Source: Mycobacterium attenuatum (lineage in GTDB: Bacteria; Actinomycetota; Actinomycetes; Mycobacteriales; Mycobacteriaceae). From it: a DNA stretch of 64,000 nucleotides. The position numbers were made by a program, and so were the translations under genes. The notes beneath the pieces were generated by a model. The model was not told the DNA's origin and did no database searches. It saw nothing but the letters and a program-made list of their open reading frames with translations. The DNA is taken from the NCBI RefSeq assembly GCF_900566085.1, contig NZ_UPHT01000148.1, positions 26,996 to 90,995 on the forward strand, written 5' to 3'. This document shows positions 33,014 to 41,367 of this stretch, piece after piece (the stretch's first letter is position 1; each line of letters starts with the position of its first letter).

Positions 33014-33996
33014 CTAGGTGGACAGGATCGTCGCCGACGCGGTGCCAGGTGCGCGGTATACCTGCGCCAGCCCGACGCGCGGATTGCCGGGGATCTGACG
33101 TTCGCCGGCATCGCCGCGCAGCTGACGCACCAGCTCGTGCATCTGGCGCAGCCCCGACGCGCCGATCGGCTCACCGTTGGCGATCAGCCCGCCGTCGGTG
33201 TTGACCGCATAGAGCCGTGGATCTCGGTGGCACCGTCGGCGACCAGCTTCTCCTGCTCGCCGTCGGCGCACAGGCCCGTCTCGGCCATGTGGATGACCTC
33301 GGCGCCGGCATCGGTGTCCTGCAGTTGAGCGATGTCGACGTCGTCGGGCCCGATTCCCGCGGCCTCGAACGCGGCCCGGGCCGCGTACGCAGTCGGTGAC
33401 GCATCCTCGTCCAGCGGAGCCGACGTGGCGTGCACTTCATAGGCGCCGTAGCGGCGGGTGCGTATCTCGCAGGCACGCACGTACACCGGTTTGTCGGTGA
33501 ACTTGTGCGCCATGTCGGCGCGGCACGTGATGACCGCGGCGGCGCCCTCGTCGGGCGCGCAGAACATGTATTGGGTCAGCGGGTAGTTGAGTACCGCCGA
33601 GTTGAGAATCTCTTCTTCGGAAATTGCGTTGCGACGAAAGGCATTCGGATTCATAACGCCGTTGCGGTAGTTCTTGGCGGCGACCTTGGCCAGGGGCACC
33701 CGAGAGATGTTGTGGTCGTGGAGATACTTATTGGCTTTCATGCCGAAGAATTTGGTGGTGACGAACTGGCCGTTCTGCGCATACCACTGCGGCAGCGCGA
33801 GTTTGGCCGGATCGTCGGTGAAGGCACCGCGGGGGTGCTTGTCCATGCCGATGGCGATGCCGATGTCGTACTTGCCCAGCCGGATGGTGTCTGCGGTCTG
33901 CTGGATGGCACTTGCGGCGGTGGCACAGGCGTTGAACACGTCGGTGAACGGAATGCCGGTCAGCCCGACCAGCCGGGTCACCGCGTCGGGGTTGGA
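33014..33996 (-). pseudogene. Thiolase / lipid-transfer (SCP-x-like) gene, truncated and frameshifted
   Basis: The main frame (33184-33981) reads LVGLTGIPFTDVFNACATAASAIQQTADTIRLGKYDIGIAIGMDKHPRGAF (catalytic Cys in NACATA), FCAPDEGAAAVITCRADMAHKFT and DVDIAQLQDTDAGAEVIHMAETGLC. Near 33,215 a frameshift moves to LYAVNTDGGLIANGEPIGASGLRQMHELVRQLRGDAGERQ...VYRAPGTASATILST, which ends at the TAG at 33014. The first 70 or so residues of a normal SCP-x thiolase are missing; the upstream sequence runs straight into the DUF35 gene across a shift near 33,990. It lost function through at least one frameshift and an N-terminal deletion. Confidence 0.78.
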
Positions 33997-34370
33997 TACC
34001 GTCCGTCGTCAACGCCACCATGGTCAGTTTCGACCTCCTGGCCGAATTGCAGCTTGGCCGGGTCGTTTTCGGTCAGCCTCCCCTCGACTCGGATCAGATC
34101 GCCCAGCTGCACCAGGCCCATGCCGACCGGCACGAAGTCCGTGCCGGTCGGCCCGGCATAGGGAGGCCCGGGCGGGAAGCCCTGGGTGGTCCATGCCACG
34201 AGCGTGCCGCGGCGCGGCAACAACACCTCGCCCATGTCGGCTCCGCTGCACCGCGGACACCACTGCTGCACCGGGAAGGTCGTGGCACCACAGTCGCCGC
34301 AGCGGCTCCCGATCAAGCGCGGGTCGTCGTTCGGCCAGGTCGAGACGTCGGGGGCCAGTGCTTTCCGCAT
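33978..34370 (-). CDS. DUF35 OB-fold / zinc-ribbon protein, C-terminus damaged
   Basis: About 130 residues from the ATG at 34370 (AAGGA upstream). The zinc ribbon LIGSRCGDCGATTFPVQQWCPRCSG is followed by an OB-fold (LLPRRGTLVAWTTQGFPPGPPYAGPTGTDFVPVGMGLVQLGDLIRVEGRLTEND), the DUF35 layout that partners thiolases. After FGQEVE the frame is altered: a neighbouring frame reads TMVALTTDGIQP, as expected for the family, and then joins thiolase sequence. The gene is probably inactive or altered at its end together with the thiolase. Confidence 0.7.
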   Translation of the reverse strand: MRKALAPDVSTWPNDDPRLIGSRCGDCGATTFPVQQWCPRCSGADMGEVLLPRRGTLVAWTTQGFPPGPPYAGPTGTDFVPVGMGLVQLGDLIRVEGRLTENDPAKLQFGQEVETDHGGVDDGRYPTPTR

Positions 34371-34567
34371 CGCGGGATCCTTCGTCGTCGGCCGCAGAAT
34401 AAGGTGCTTTACCACAAGTACAACAGCATTCGACACAATCGGAAATATCATTCTCACTATCGTGCGCCCTCGGTTCGACCAGCCGCTACCCGCGGCCAAC
34501 CACCCTGGCGCTATCTTCTTTCAGATCGCCACTACCGGCCAAACTCAACCTATGCGAGGACACGACG

Positions 34568-34861
34568 ATGCCGATCACGGTGATACTTGAACTCCGGCTA
34601 AAGCCCGAAGCAGTGCTTGCGGCGCGCGAGGTCATGAGCCGGGCACTGCGAGACACCCGGGCGTTCGACGGCAACCTCGGTACCGACGTGCTGGTCGATC
34701 AGGACGACGAAGCCCACTGGCTGATCTACGAACTCTGGGACACCGTCGAGCACGACGAGGCCTACCGCAGATTCCGCGCCGGCGAAGGCCGGCTGACGGA
34801 GCTTCCGCCGCTGCTCGCCGCGCCTCCCGTCAAGACCAGGTACACGACTACCGACATCTGA
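34568..34861 (+). CDS. Antibiotic-biosynthesis-monooxygenase (ABM) domain protein
   Basis: A 97-residue dimeric alpha-beta ferredoxin-like protein: MPITVILELRLKPEAVLAAREVMSRALRDTRAFDGNLGTDVLVDQDDEAHWLIYELWDTVEHDEAYRRF. This is the ABM pattern with the conserved Trp-rich strand (HWLIYELWDTVEHDEAYRRF). Family members are cofactor-free quinol monooxygenases or dissociable oxygenases. Substrate unknown; it sits between a DUF35/thiolase remnant and an LLM oxidoreductase. Confidence 0.82.
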   Translation: MPITVILELRLKPEAVLAAREVMSRALRDTRAFDGNLGTDVLVDQDDEAHWLIYELWDTVEHDEAYRRFRAGEGRLTELPPLLAAPPVKTRYTTTDI

Positions 34862-34900
34862 CGCCGAACCGGCCCGGTTACCGGTGCGGCATCAAGGCAA

Positions 34901-35884
34901 TCAACTCAGCGCCGGAATCACCTCACGTTCGAAAAGCTCGATGCCCGAACGGTCGTAGGCGGCCTCGGGGAAATAGCAGATGGCGTAGTCACACCCCAGG
35001 TCGCGGGTCTTGGCCAGCTGCCCGATCACCTGTTCCGGCGTGCCCGTCGCCGCATCCGAAAGGTTGCCGACCATCGAATCCACAAGGGCCTCAGGCACAT
35101 AGCCGACCAAGCGGTCGTGAACCCGCTGCAACCGGTCTTTGACATCGGTGTCGGAGGCGCCGACGACGGCGGTGAAGTTGGCCGACCGAACGATGGCGTC
35201 GAAGTCAGTGCCCACGTCTTGGCAGTGCTGCGCCAGCAGCTCCGACTTGCGGGCGAATGCGCTGGGCTCCGGCGCGAAGTTGGTGTACTGGGCGTACTTC
35301 GCCGCGATGCGCAACGTGACCTTTTCCCCACCGCCGGCAATCCAGAGCGGAATCCCATTAACTTGCAATGGCTTTGGCGCTACTACCGCCCCATCCACCC
35401 GGTAGTGCGCGCCGCTGAAAGTCACCTTGCCGTAGCGCCAGGCGTCCCGCATGATCTGCACGCCTTCGTCCAACCGCGCCAACCGTACCCTGGCCGACGG
35501 AAAACCGTAACCGTAAGCGCGCCATTCGTGTTCGTACCATCCGGCGCCGATGCCCATCTGAATCCGCCCGCCGGAAATGATATCGGCGGTGGCCGCCACC
35601 TTGGCCAGGTAGACAGGGTTGCGGTAGCTCATCGCGGTGCACATCTGGCCCAGTTTGATCCGCGACGTGGTGGCGGCGTAGGCCGCCACCAGCGACCACG
35701 CCTCATGAGTGGCTTCATCGGTGGGCAGCGGGACGGTGTGAAAGTGGTCGTAGACCCACAGTGAATCCCAGGCGCTACCGTCGGCGTAGGTGGCTAAGTC
35801 GCGCATGACAGCCCAATGCTTTTCGGGGGGAATGCCGACCAGATCCATTCGCCAGCCTTGCGGGATGAAAAGTCCAAAGCGCAT
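34901..35884 (-). CDS. LLM-class F420-dependent oxidoreductase
   Basis: A 327-residue luciferase-like TIM barrel. Key stretches: MRFGLFIPQGWRMDLVG, DSLWVYDHFHTVPLPTDEATHEAWSLVAAYAATTSRIKLGQMCTAMSYRNPVYLAKVAATADIISGGRIQMGIGAGWYEHEWRAYGYGFP, IPLWIAGGGEKVTLRIAAKYAQYTNF. These are typical of the F420-using LLM subgroup of mycobacteria. The redox substrate is unknown. The gene ends 39 bp past the convergent ABM gene and is preceded by a TetR gene (21 bp), so both may form one unit. Confidence 0.87.
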   Translation of the reverse strand: MRFGLFIPQGWRMDLVGIPPEKHWAVMRDLATYADGSAWDSLWVYDHFHTVPLPTDEATHEAWSLVAAYAATTSRIKLGQMCTAMSYRNPVYLAKVAATADIISGGRIQMGIGAGWYEHEWRAYGYGFPSARVRLARLDEGVQIMRDAWRYGKVTFSGAHYRVDGAVVAPKPLQVNGIPLWIAGGGEKVTLRIAAKYAQYTNFAPEPSAFARKSELLAQHCQDVGTDFDAIVRSANFTAVVGASDTDVKDRLQRVHDRLVGYVPEALVDSMVGNLSDAATGTPEQVIGQLAKTRDLGCDYAICYFPEAAYDRSGIELFEREVIPALS

Positions 35885-35905
35885 AGCTGGGACTTTAGCC
35901 CGGCG

Positions 35906-36442
35906 TTACACACCTAATGCGGCTAATGCCGCTTCCACCGAGCAAGTTCGCAACCCCATGCGCGGCGCATCGGGAAACTGCAGACAACAGTCCTGCAATC
36001 CGCCGAATGCCAGCACCGCACGAGCCGCCTGCGCGAGTGTGGGTAGCGGGCCGAATACCAGCTTGCCGAGCCGCTCACGCCAGCCCAGCACCGTGTTGAT
36101 GAGCCCCAGATCGGCGAGCATCGTTAATTCGGCCGCCACCAGCATGAGGTCTTGGCGGTGCCGGTAGTGAAAATCGAAGTAGCCCTCCAGCAATTCGCGG
36201 GCATCGCAGTCGCCACGGTTTTCCCGATCGGCGACGAACCGCTCACCCTCCTCGATCAGTGGCACCACGATGCTGCGCACCAGGTCTTCGCGGGAGCCGA
36301 AGTGGTAGTAGAGCGCGGGCTTGGTAATTCCCAACTCGTCGGCGATGTCTTGCAGGCTGGTTCGCTGCACCCCTTGGCGCAGGAAGAGCTCCCGGGCGAC
36401 CTCCTGGATTCGTTGCCTGGTGTCCGACCTGGGCTTGGTCAC
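35906..36442 (-). CDS. TetR-family regulator
   Basis: A 178-residue TetR protein: TRQRIQEVARELFLRQGVQRTSLQDIADELGITKPALYYHFGSREDLVRSIVVPLIEEGERFV (helix-turn-helix within residues about 8-55). The C-terminal ligand domain follows. The GTG start is at 36442. It is divergent from a FAD monooxygenase gene, and two related near-palindromes lie between them at 36460-36504. It is transcribed together with the LLM oxidoreductase gene. Confidence 0.9.
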   Translation of the reverse strand: MTKPRSDTRQRIQEVARELFLRQGVQRTSLQDIADELGITKPALYYHFGSREDLVRSIVVPLIEEGERFVADRENRGDCDARELLEGYFDFHYRHRQDLMLVAAELTMLADLGLINTVLGWRERLGKLVFGPLPTLAQAARAVLAFGGLQDCCLQFPDAPRMGLRTCSVEAALAALGV

Positions 36443-36455
36443 GTCGCAAGGGTAA

Positions 36456-36508
36456 CTGACTTAACGGTTGGTAAGCACGGGTGTTAGCCTTACCGAACGT
36501 TAAGTCAG
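36456..36508. promoter_or_regulatory. Paired TetR operator between divergent genes
   Basis: The arms CTGACTTAACGGTTGGTAAG (36456-36475) and CTTACCGAACGTTAAGTCAG (36489-36508) are inverted copies matching at 18 of 20 positions. Each contains an imperfect dyad of the form CTTAnCGnnnGnTAAG (36460-36475 and 36489-36504). They lie 14 to 66 bp upstream of the TetR start (36442) and 11 bp before the monooxygenase start (36519), so binding would control both directions. Confidence 0.65.
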
Positions 36509-36518
36509 CGAGGCAACC

Positions 36519-37730
36519 ATGCGCATCTTGATCTCAGGCGCCAGCATCGCAGGCCCGGTTCTGGCGTACTGGCTCGCTCGATACGGCCTTGACGTGACCG
36601 TGGTGGAACGCGCCCCGCAATTGCGAAAGACCGGCGGCCACGCCGTCGACCTGTTCCGGCCGGCCATCGAAATCTCGGCGAAAATGGACGTATTGCCGCA
36701 AATCGAGGCACTGGTCACCGGAACCAGCCGATTGACGCTCTATCGCCAAGGCGCCCGACGTCCGGTGCGAGTCGATGTCACCAAGATCGTCGCCGCCGCA
36801 TCCGACCGGCACGTGGAGATCATGCGCGACGATCTGAGCGAGGTGTATTACCGCGCTGGGCGCGACCACGTCGAGTATCTGTTCGGCGACTGCATCACCG
36901 GAATATCGTGCGACGGCCAGGTCACTTTCGAGCAAGGTAAGCCGCGCAGGTTCGACGTGGTGGTCGGCGCCGACGGGCTGCATTCGAATGTCAGGCGCCT
37001 GACCTTCGGCGCGGACACCGGACGGAGCCGCTTCCTCGGCGGATACCTTGCGGTGCTTTCGGTGCCGAAAACACTTGCCCGCGAAGGAGAATCGACAGCT
37101 CACCTGGGCGCGGGCCGCGTCGCCATGATCTACACCGCCCACCCCCTCGACGACGCTCGCGCATTGTTCCTGTTCCGCCGCACCGAGCAATTACGCTATC
37201 ACCACCGAGATGTCATGCGGCAGAAGAGGTTACTGCGTGACGCGGTTGCCGGGATGCATCCGCAGGTGGACGTCTGGCTTGGCGAGCTCGACCGCACACC
37301 CAGCTTCTACTTCGACTCGATCACGCAGTTGCAGCTCGACAGCTGGTCGCGCGGACGGGTCACCCTGGTCGGGGATGCCGGATACTGCCCGGGCCCGGCG
37401 GTCGGCGGCAGTACTAGCATCGCGGTGCTGGGCGCCTACATCCTGGCCGGCGAACTGGCCCGGTCGGGCGGCGATTACGCACGCGCGTTCGCCGGTTACG
37501 AACAGCAGATGGCGGATCCAATCCGTCGCAGCCGCGGGTTCGCACACGCCATGGCCAAGAGCATCGTGCCGGGCTCCACGGCGGGAGTGTGGGCGTTGAC
37601 CCGCGGTGCACAGTTGGTCTCGCTGCTGCCGGCGGGGCTTACCAGGACGGTCGCGAAGCTGAACACCAAGGGTGTGCGCCTGTATGACTCGATGCGGTTC
37701 CAGGAGTACGGCGAGCTCGCCCGCGGGTAG
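36519..37730 (+). CDS. FAD-dependent aromatic-ring monooxygenase (PheA/TfdB/UbiH-like)
   Basis: A 403-residue flavoprotein. FAD binding begins at MRILISGASIAGPVLAYWLARYGLDVTVVERAPQ (GxGxxG-like). Then come the NAD(P)H-loop stretch VVVGADGLHSNVRRLTFG (DG motif) and GRVTLVGDAGYCPGPAVGGSTSIAVLGAYILAGEL (GD motif near residue 285). It would hydroxylate an aromatic or related substrate using NAD(P)H and O2. The gene is divergent from and probably repressed by the TetR at 35906. Substrate unknown; tetracycline-type and salicylate-type relatives share the motif. Confidence 0.87.
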   Translation: MRILISGASIAGPVLAYWLARYGLDVTVVERAPQLRKTGGHAVDLFRPAIEISAKMDVLPQIEALVTGTSRLTLYRQGARRPVRVDVTKIVAAASDRHVEIMRDDLSEVYYRAGRDHVEYLFGDCITGISCDGQVTFEQGKPRRFDVVVGADGLHSNVRRLTFGADTGRSRFLGGYLAVLSVPKTLAREGESTAHLGAGRVAMIYTAHPLDDARALFLFRRTEQLRYHHRDVMRQKRLLRDAVAGMHPQVDVWLGELDRTPSFYFDSITQLQLDSWSRGRVTLVGDAGYCPGPAVGGSTSIAVLGAYILAGELARSGGDYARAFAGYEQQMADPIRRSRGFAHAMAKSIVPGSTAGVWALTRGAQLVSLLPAGLTRTVAKLNTKGVRLYDSMRFQEYGELARG

Positions 37731-37775
37731 CCGGCGCCGGCAGGGCCGTAGGGTCGCCGAGGCCGCCGGCGCCGC

Positions 37776-37833
37776 CGAGCAGACGTAAAGGCCCCCGAAA
37801 ACCGTGGTTTTCGGGGGCCTTTACGTCTGCTCG
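37776..37833. terminator. 28-bp-arm hairpin, bidirectional terminator
   Basis: The left arm at 37776-37803 (CGAGCAGACGTAAAGGCCCC then CGAAAACC) is perfectly complementary to 37806-37833 around a 2-nt centre. It sits between convergent monooxygenase and fadB genes, 9 bp before the fadB stop. It shares the design and much sequence with the palindrome at 32953-33012. Confidence 0.85.
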
Positions 37834-37842
37834 CGGCAGAAC

Positions 37843-39987
37843 TTACGTCAAAGACTTGGGCGGCAGGAAGCGGTCGCCATACTTGGCGGCCAACTCCTTG
37901 GCGCGCGCCACGAAGGCTTCCTTACCGATACCGCCCGGTCCCTGGTAGCCGACGATGAACTGCGCGCTACCGCCCGTCCACGGCGGGTAACCGATGCCCA
38001 TGATCGACCCGATGTTCGCGTCGGCCGTGGACGTCAGCACACCCTCGTCGAGGCATTTCTGCGTTTCCAGCGCCTCGGCGAACAGCATCCGGTCGATCAT
38101 GTCCTGCAGCGGCGGTGCCGACGTCGCGGACTTGAATGTCTCGCGCAGCCCGGACCACAACCCGGACCGCTTGCCGTCGACGTACTCGTAGAAGCCCGCG
38201 CCCTTCAACCGGCCGGATCGTCCGAGCTCGATCATCTTCTCGACAACAGCCTCGGCCGGATGCGGCTCATAGGTGCCGCCGGCATCCTCGACACCCTTAC
38301 GGGTAGCGACGGCGATCTTATGCATGAGCTCCAGGTTCAGCTCGTCGGAGAGCTGCAGCGGCGGGGCCGGGTAACCGGCCTGCGAACCGGCCTGCTCGAT
38401 CGACGCCGGTTCCACACCCTCGCCGAGCATCGCCAGCGCCTCGTTGACGAAGGTGCCGATGACCCGTGAGGTGAAGAAGCCGCGACTGTCGTTGACCACG
38501 ATCGGGGTCTTGCCGATAGCCAGCGTGTAGTCGAACACCCGGGCTAACGCCTCGTCAGATGTCTTCTCGCCCTTGATGATTTCCACCAGCGGCATCTTGT
38601 CCACCGGCGAGAAGAAGTGGATCCCGATGAAGTCTTCCTGCCGCTTGACACCGGTGGCCAAACCGGTGATCGGCAGCGTGGAGGTGTTGGACCCGAGGAC
38701 CGCATTGGGCTCGACGATGTCCTCGATCTCCTGGAATACCTTGTGCTTGAGTTCCTGGTTCTCGAAGACGGCTTCGACCACGAAGTCGACACCCTTGAGG
38801 TCCGCGGGGTCACCCGTCGGGGTGATGCGCGCCAGCAGGGCATCGCTCTTTTCCTGCGTGGTGCGGCCCCGCTCCAGTGCCTTGGCCTCCAGCTTTTCGG
38901 AGTAGCCCTTGCCCTTCTGCGCGGCCTCCAAGCTGACGTCTTTGAGCACCACGTCGTAGCCGGCCTTCGCCGACACGTAGGCGATGCCGGCGCCCATCAT
39001 GCCCGCCCCCAGCACCCCGATCTTCTTGATCGGGGTCTTGGCGATTCCGTCGGGACGTGACCCGCCGGCATTGATGGCCTGCAGGTCGAAGAAGAACGCC
39101 TGAATCATGTTCTTGGCGACCTGGCCCGTGACCAGTGAGGCGAAGTAGCGGCTCTCGATGCGGGTGGCGGTGTCGAAATCCACCTGCGCACCCTCGACGG
39201 CGGCGGACAGGATGGCCTTCGGCGCCGGCATCGGCGCACCCTTGAGCTGCTTGCGCAGCAGCGCGGGGAACGACGGCAGGATGGACGCCAGCCCCGGCGA
39301 CGACGGGGTACCGCCGGGCATCTTGTAGCCCTTCTTATCCCACGGCTGCTCGTGGCCGTCCGGGTTGGCCTTGATCCAAGCCTTGGCGGCGGGCACCAAT
39401 TCCTCAACCGTGGGCAACAATTCGTCGACCAGTCCGATTTCCTTGGCCTTGGCCGGCTTGAAGCGAGTGCCTTGCGACAGGATGTTGACGAACGCGTTCT
39501 GGATGCCGAACATCCGCACCGTGCGGGTTACCCCACCGGCGCCGGGCAGCAGGCCCAGCGTCACTTCCGGAAGCCCGATCTGGCTGCCCTTCACGTCGGC
39601 CGCGATGCGGTGATGACAGGCCAGGGCGATCTCCAGTCCGCCGCCAAGTGCGGCGCCGTTGATGGCGGCGACCACCGGCTTGCCCAGCGTCTCCAGGGTG
39701 CGAAATTGCCGCTTGACCGTCTCGACGGTGTTGAACACATCGCCGGCGTCCTCGGGCCTGGCCTGCACCATGGTCTTCACGTCACCGCCGGCGAAGAAGG
39801 TCTTCTTCGCGCTGGTGATCACCACGCCGGTGATCGAATCCTTTTCGGCGACAAGGCGATCCACGGCCTTGCCCATCGACTCGATGTAGGCCTCGTTCAT
39901 CACGTTGGCCGACCCCGACGGGTCGTCCATGGTCAGCGTGACAATGCCGTCGGCATCCTGGTCCCACTGGATTGTATTGTCGGGCAT
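37843..39987 (-). CDS. fadB: Fatty-acid oxidation multifunctional protein FadB
   Basis: A 714-residue trifunctional-type alpha subunit. The N-terminal enoyl-CoA hydratase/crotonase half has ANVMNEAYIESMGKAVDRL, KPVVAAINGAALGGGLEIALACHHRIAADVKGSQIGLPEVTLGLLPGAGGVTRTVRM (oxyanion hole and active-site Glu). The C-terminal 3-hydroxyacyl-CoA dehydrogenase half has NAD site KIGVLGAGMMGAGIAYVSAKAGYDVVLKD, IEDIVEPNAVLGSNTSTLPIT, FIGIHFFSPVDKMPLVEII (catalytic His) and the C-terminal GFYEYVDGKRSGLW. It performs two middle steps of beta-oxidation with FadA. The ATG at 39987 lies 5 bp after the fadA stop; the 40041 start is not supported. Confidence 0.95.
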   Translation of the reverse strand: MPDNTIQWDQDADGIVTLTMDDPSGSANVMNEAYIESMGKAVDRLVAEKDSITGVVITSAKKTFFAGGDVKTMVQARPEDAGDVFNTVETVKRQFRTLETLGKPVVAAINGAALGGGLEIALACHHRIAADVKGSQIGLPEVTLGLLPGAGGVTRTVRMFGIQNAFVNILSQGTRFKPAKAKEIGLVDELLPTVEELVPAAKAWIKANPDGHEQPWDKKGYKMPGGTPSSPGLASILPSFPALLRKQLKGAPMPAPKAILSAAVEGAQVDFDTATRIESRYFASLVTGQVAKNMIQAFFFDLQAINAGGSRPDGIAKTPIKKIGVLGAGMMGAGIAYVSAKAGYDVVLKDVSLEAAQKGKGYSEKLEAKALERGRTTQEKSDALLARITPTGDPADLKGVDFVVEAVFENQELKHKVFQEIEDIVEPNAVLGSNTSTLPITGLATGVKRQEDFIGIHFFSPVDKMPLVEIIKGEKTSDEALARVFDYTLAIGKTPIVVNDSRGFFTSRVIGTFVNEALAMLGEGVEPASIEQAGSQAGYPAPPLQLSDELNLELMHKIAVATRKGVEDAGGTYEPHPAEAVVEKMIELGRSGRLKGAGFYEYVDGKRSGLWSGLRETFKSATSAPPLQDMIDRMLFAEALETQKCLDEGVLTSTADANIGSIMGIGYPPWTGGSAQFIVGYQGPGGIGKEAFVARAKELAAKYGDRFLPPKSLT

Positions 39988-39992
39988 AATTT

Positions 39993-41204
39993 TTAGACCC
40001 TCTCGATAATCGTCGCGACGCCCATGCCGCCGCCGATGCATAGCGTGACGAGCGCCCGCCGCGCGTTGCGGCGCTCCAGTTCGTCGACCATAGTGCCCAG
40101 GATCATCGCCCCGGTAGCGCCCAGCGGGTGACCCATCGCGATGGCACCGCCGTTGACGTTGAGCTTCTCGTCGGGAATGTTCAGGTCCTTCTGGAACTTC
40201 AGCACCACCGACGCGAACGCCTCGTTGAGCTCGAACAAGTCAATGTCGTCGACGGTGAGCCCGGCCCGGTCAAGCACCTTCAAGCTCGCCGGAGTTGGCC
40301 CGGTCAGCATGATCACCGGGTCGGCGCCGCTGGTGGCGGTGGCCACGATGCGGGCCCGCGGGGTGAGATTGGCCGCCTTGCCGGCACTTTCCGAACCGAT
40401 CATCACCAGTGCGGCACCGTCGACGATCCCCGAGGAGTTACCGCCGGTGTGCACGTGGTTGATCCTCTCGACCGAGTGGTATTTCTGCAGCGCGACGTCG
40501 TCGAAACCACCCATGGCCGCCAGGCCCTCGAAGGCCGACTTCAGCTTGGCCAGACCCTCCATGGTGGTGTCGGGCCGCATGTGCTCGTCGTGGTCGAGAA
40601 TCAGCAGGCCGTTCTGGTCGCGGACCGGCACCACGGACTTGGCGAAGTAACCGCCCGACCACGCGGCGGCGGCCTTTTCCTGGCTGCGCAACGCGTAGCG
40701 GTCGACGTCTTCGCGGGAGAAACCCTCGATAGTGGCAATCAGGTCGGCGCCGATGCCCTGCGGAACGAACATGACGTCATAGTTGGTGGCCGGGTCCAGT
40801 CCCATGGCGCCGCCGTCGGAGCCCATCGGAACGCGGCTCATGGACTCCACGCCACCGGCCAGGACCAGGTCGTCCCACCCGGAGCGCACCTTCTGCGCGG
40901 CGGTGTTGACGGCCTCGAGGCCCGATGCGCAGAACCGGTTGAGCTGCACACCGCCGGAGGTGACGGGCATGCCCGAGGCCAGCACAGCGGCCCGGGCGAT
41001 GTCGCCACCCTGGTCGCCGACGGGTGAGACGCAGCCCAGGATGACGTCGCTGATCAGGTTCTCGTCGAGGTCCGGGTGGCGCTTGCGCAGCTCCTCGATC
41101 AGGCCGACGACCAGGTTCAAGGGCTTGACCTCGTGCAACGATCCGTTCTTTTGCTTGCCACGCGGTGTGCGGATGGCCTCGTAGATAAAGGCTTCTTCGG
41201 GCAT
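39993..41204 (-). CDS. fadA: Acetyl-CoA acyltransferase (3-ketoacyl-CoA thiolase) FadA
   Basis: A 403-residue thiolase: AIRTPRGKQKNGSLHEVKP, NRFCASGLEAVNTAAQKVRSGWDDLVLAGGVESMSRVPMG (acyl-accepting Cys in RFCASGL), NGGAIAMGHPLGATGAMIL (GHPLGATG with His) and TLCIGGGMGVATIIERV (second active Cys). It should cleave 3-ketoacyl-CoA with CoA in beta-oxidation. It forms an operon with fadB in the order remembered for Rv0859-Rv0860. Confidence 0.96.
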   Translation of the reverse strand: MPEEAFIYEAIRTPRGKQKNGSLHEVKPLNLVVGLIEELRKRHPDLDENLISDVILGCVSPVGDQGGDIARAAVLASGMPVTSGGVQLNRFCASGLEAVNTAAQKVRSGWDDLVLAGGVESMSRVPMGSDGGAMGLDPATNYDVMFVPQGIGADLIATIEGFSREDVDRYALRSQEKAAAAWSGGYFAKSVVPVRDQNGLLILDHDEHMRPDTTMEGLAKLKSAFEGLAAMGGFDDVALQKYHSVERINHVHTGGNSSGIVDGAALVMIGSESAGKAANLTPRARIVATATSGADPVIMLTGPTPASLKVLDRAGLTVDDIDLFELNEAFASVVLKFQKDLNIPDEKLNVNGGAIAMGHPLGATGAMILGTMVDELERRNARRALVTLCIGGGMGVATIIERV

Positions 41205-41367
41205 GTCGATTTCCTGTTCGGGGGAAAGGGAGGGCTAGGTCCGTCTTAAAGACTAGGTCCAGTAGGGGAACACTAACAGGGTGCTCGGCCAACCTGTTGG
41301 TTGGCCAGGACTTTGCAGGCCGGGCGAAGACCATTCGGGGTCATCGCCGCGCCTAAGCTCGTCTGCC
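41205..41367. promoter_or_regulatory. Divergent promoter region fadA-dapC with inverted repeat
   Basis: GGCCAACC-TGTT-GGTTGGCC at 41287-41306 is a perfect 8-bp inverted repeat (hairpin or operator). CTAGGTCC occurs twice as a direct repeat at 41235-41242 and 41253-41260, spaced 18 bp. Both could control the fadB-fadA operon. No regulator can be named. Confidence 0.45.
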
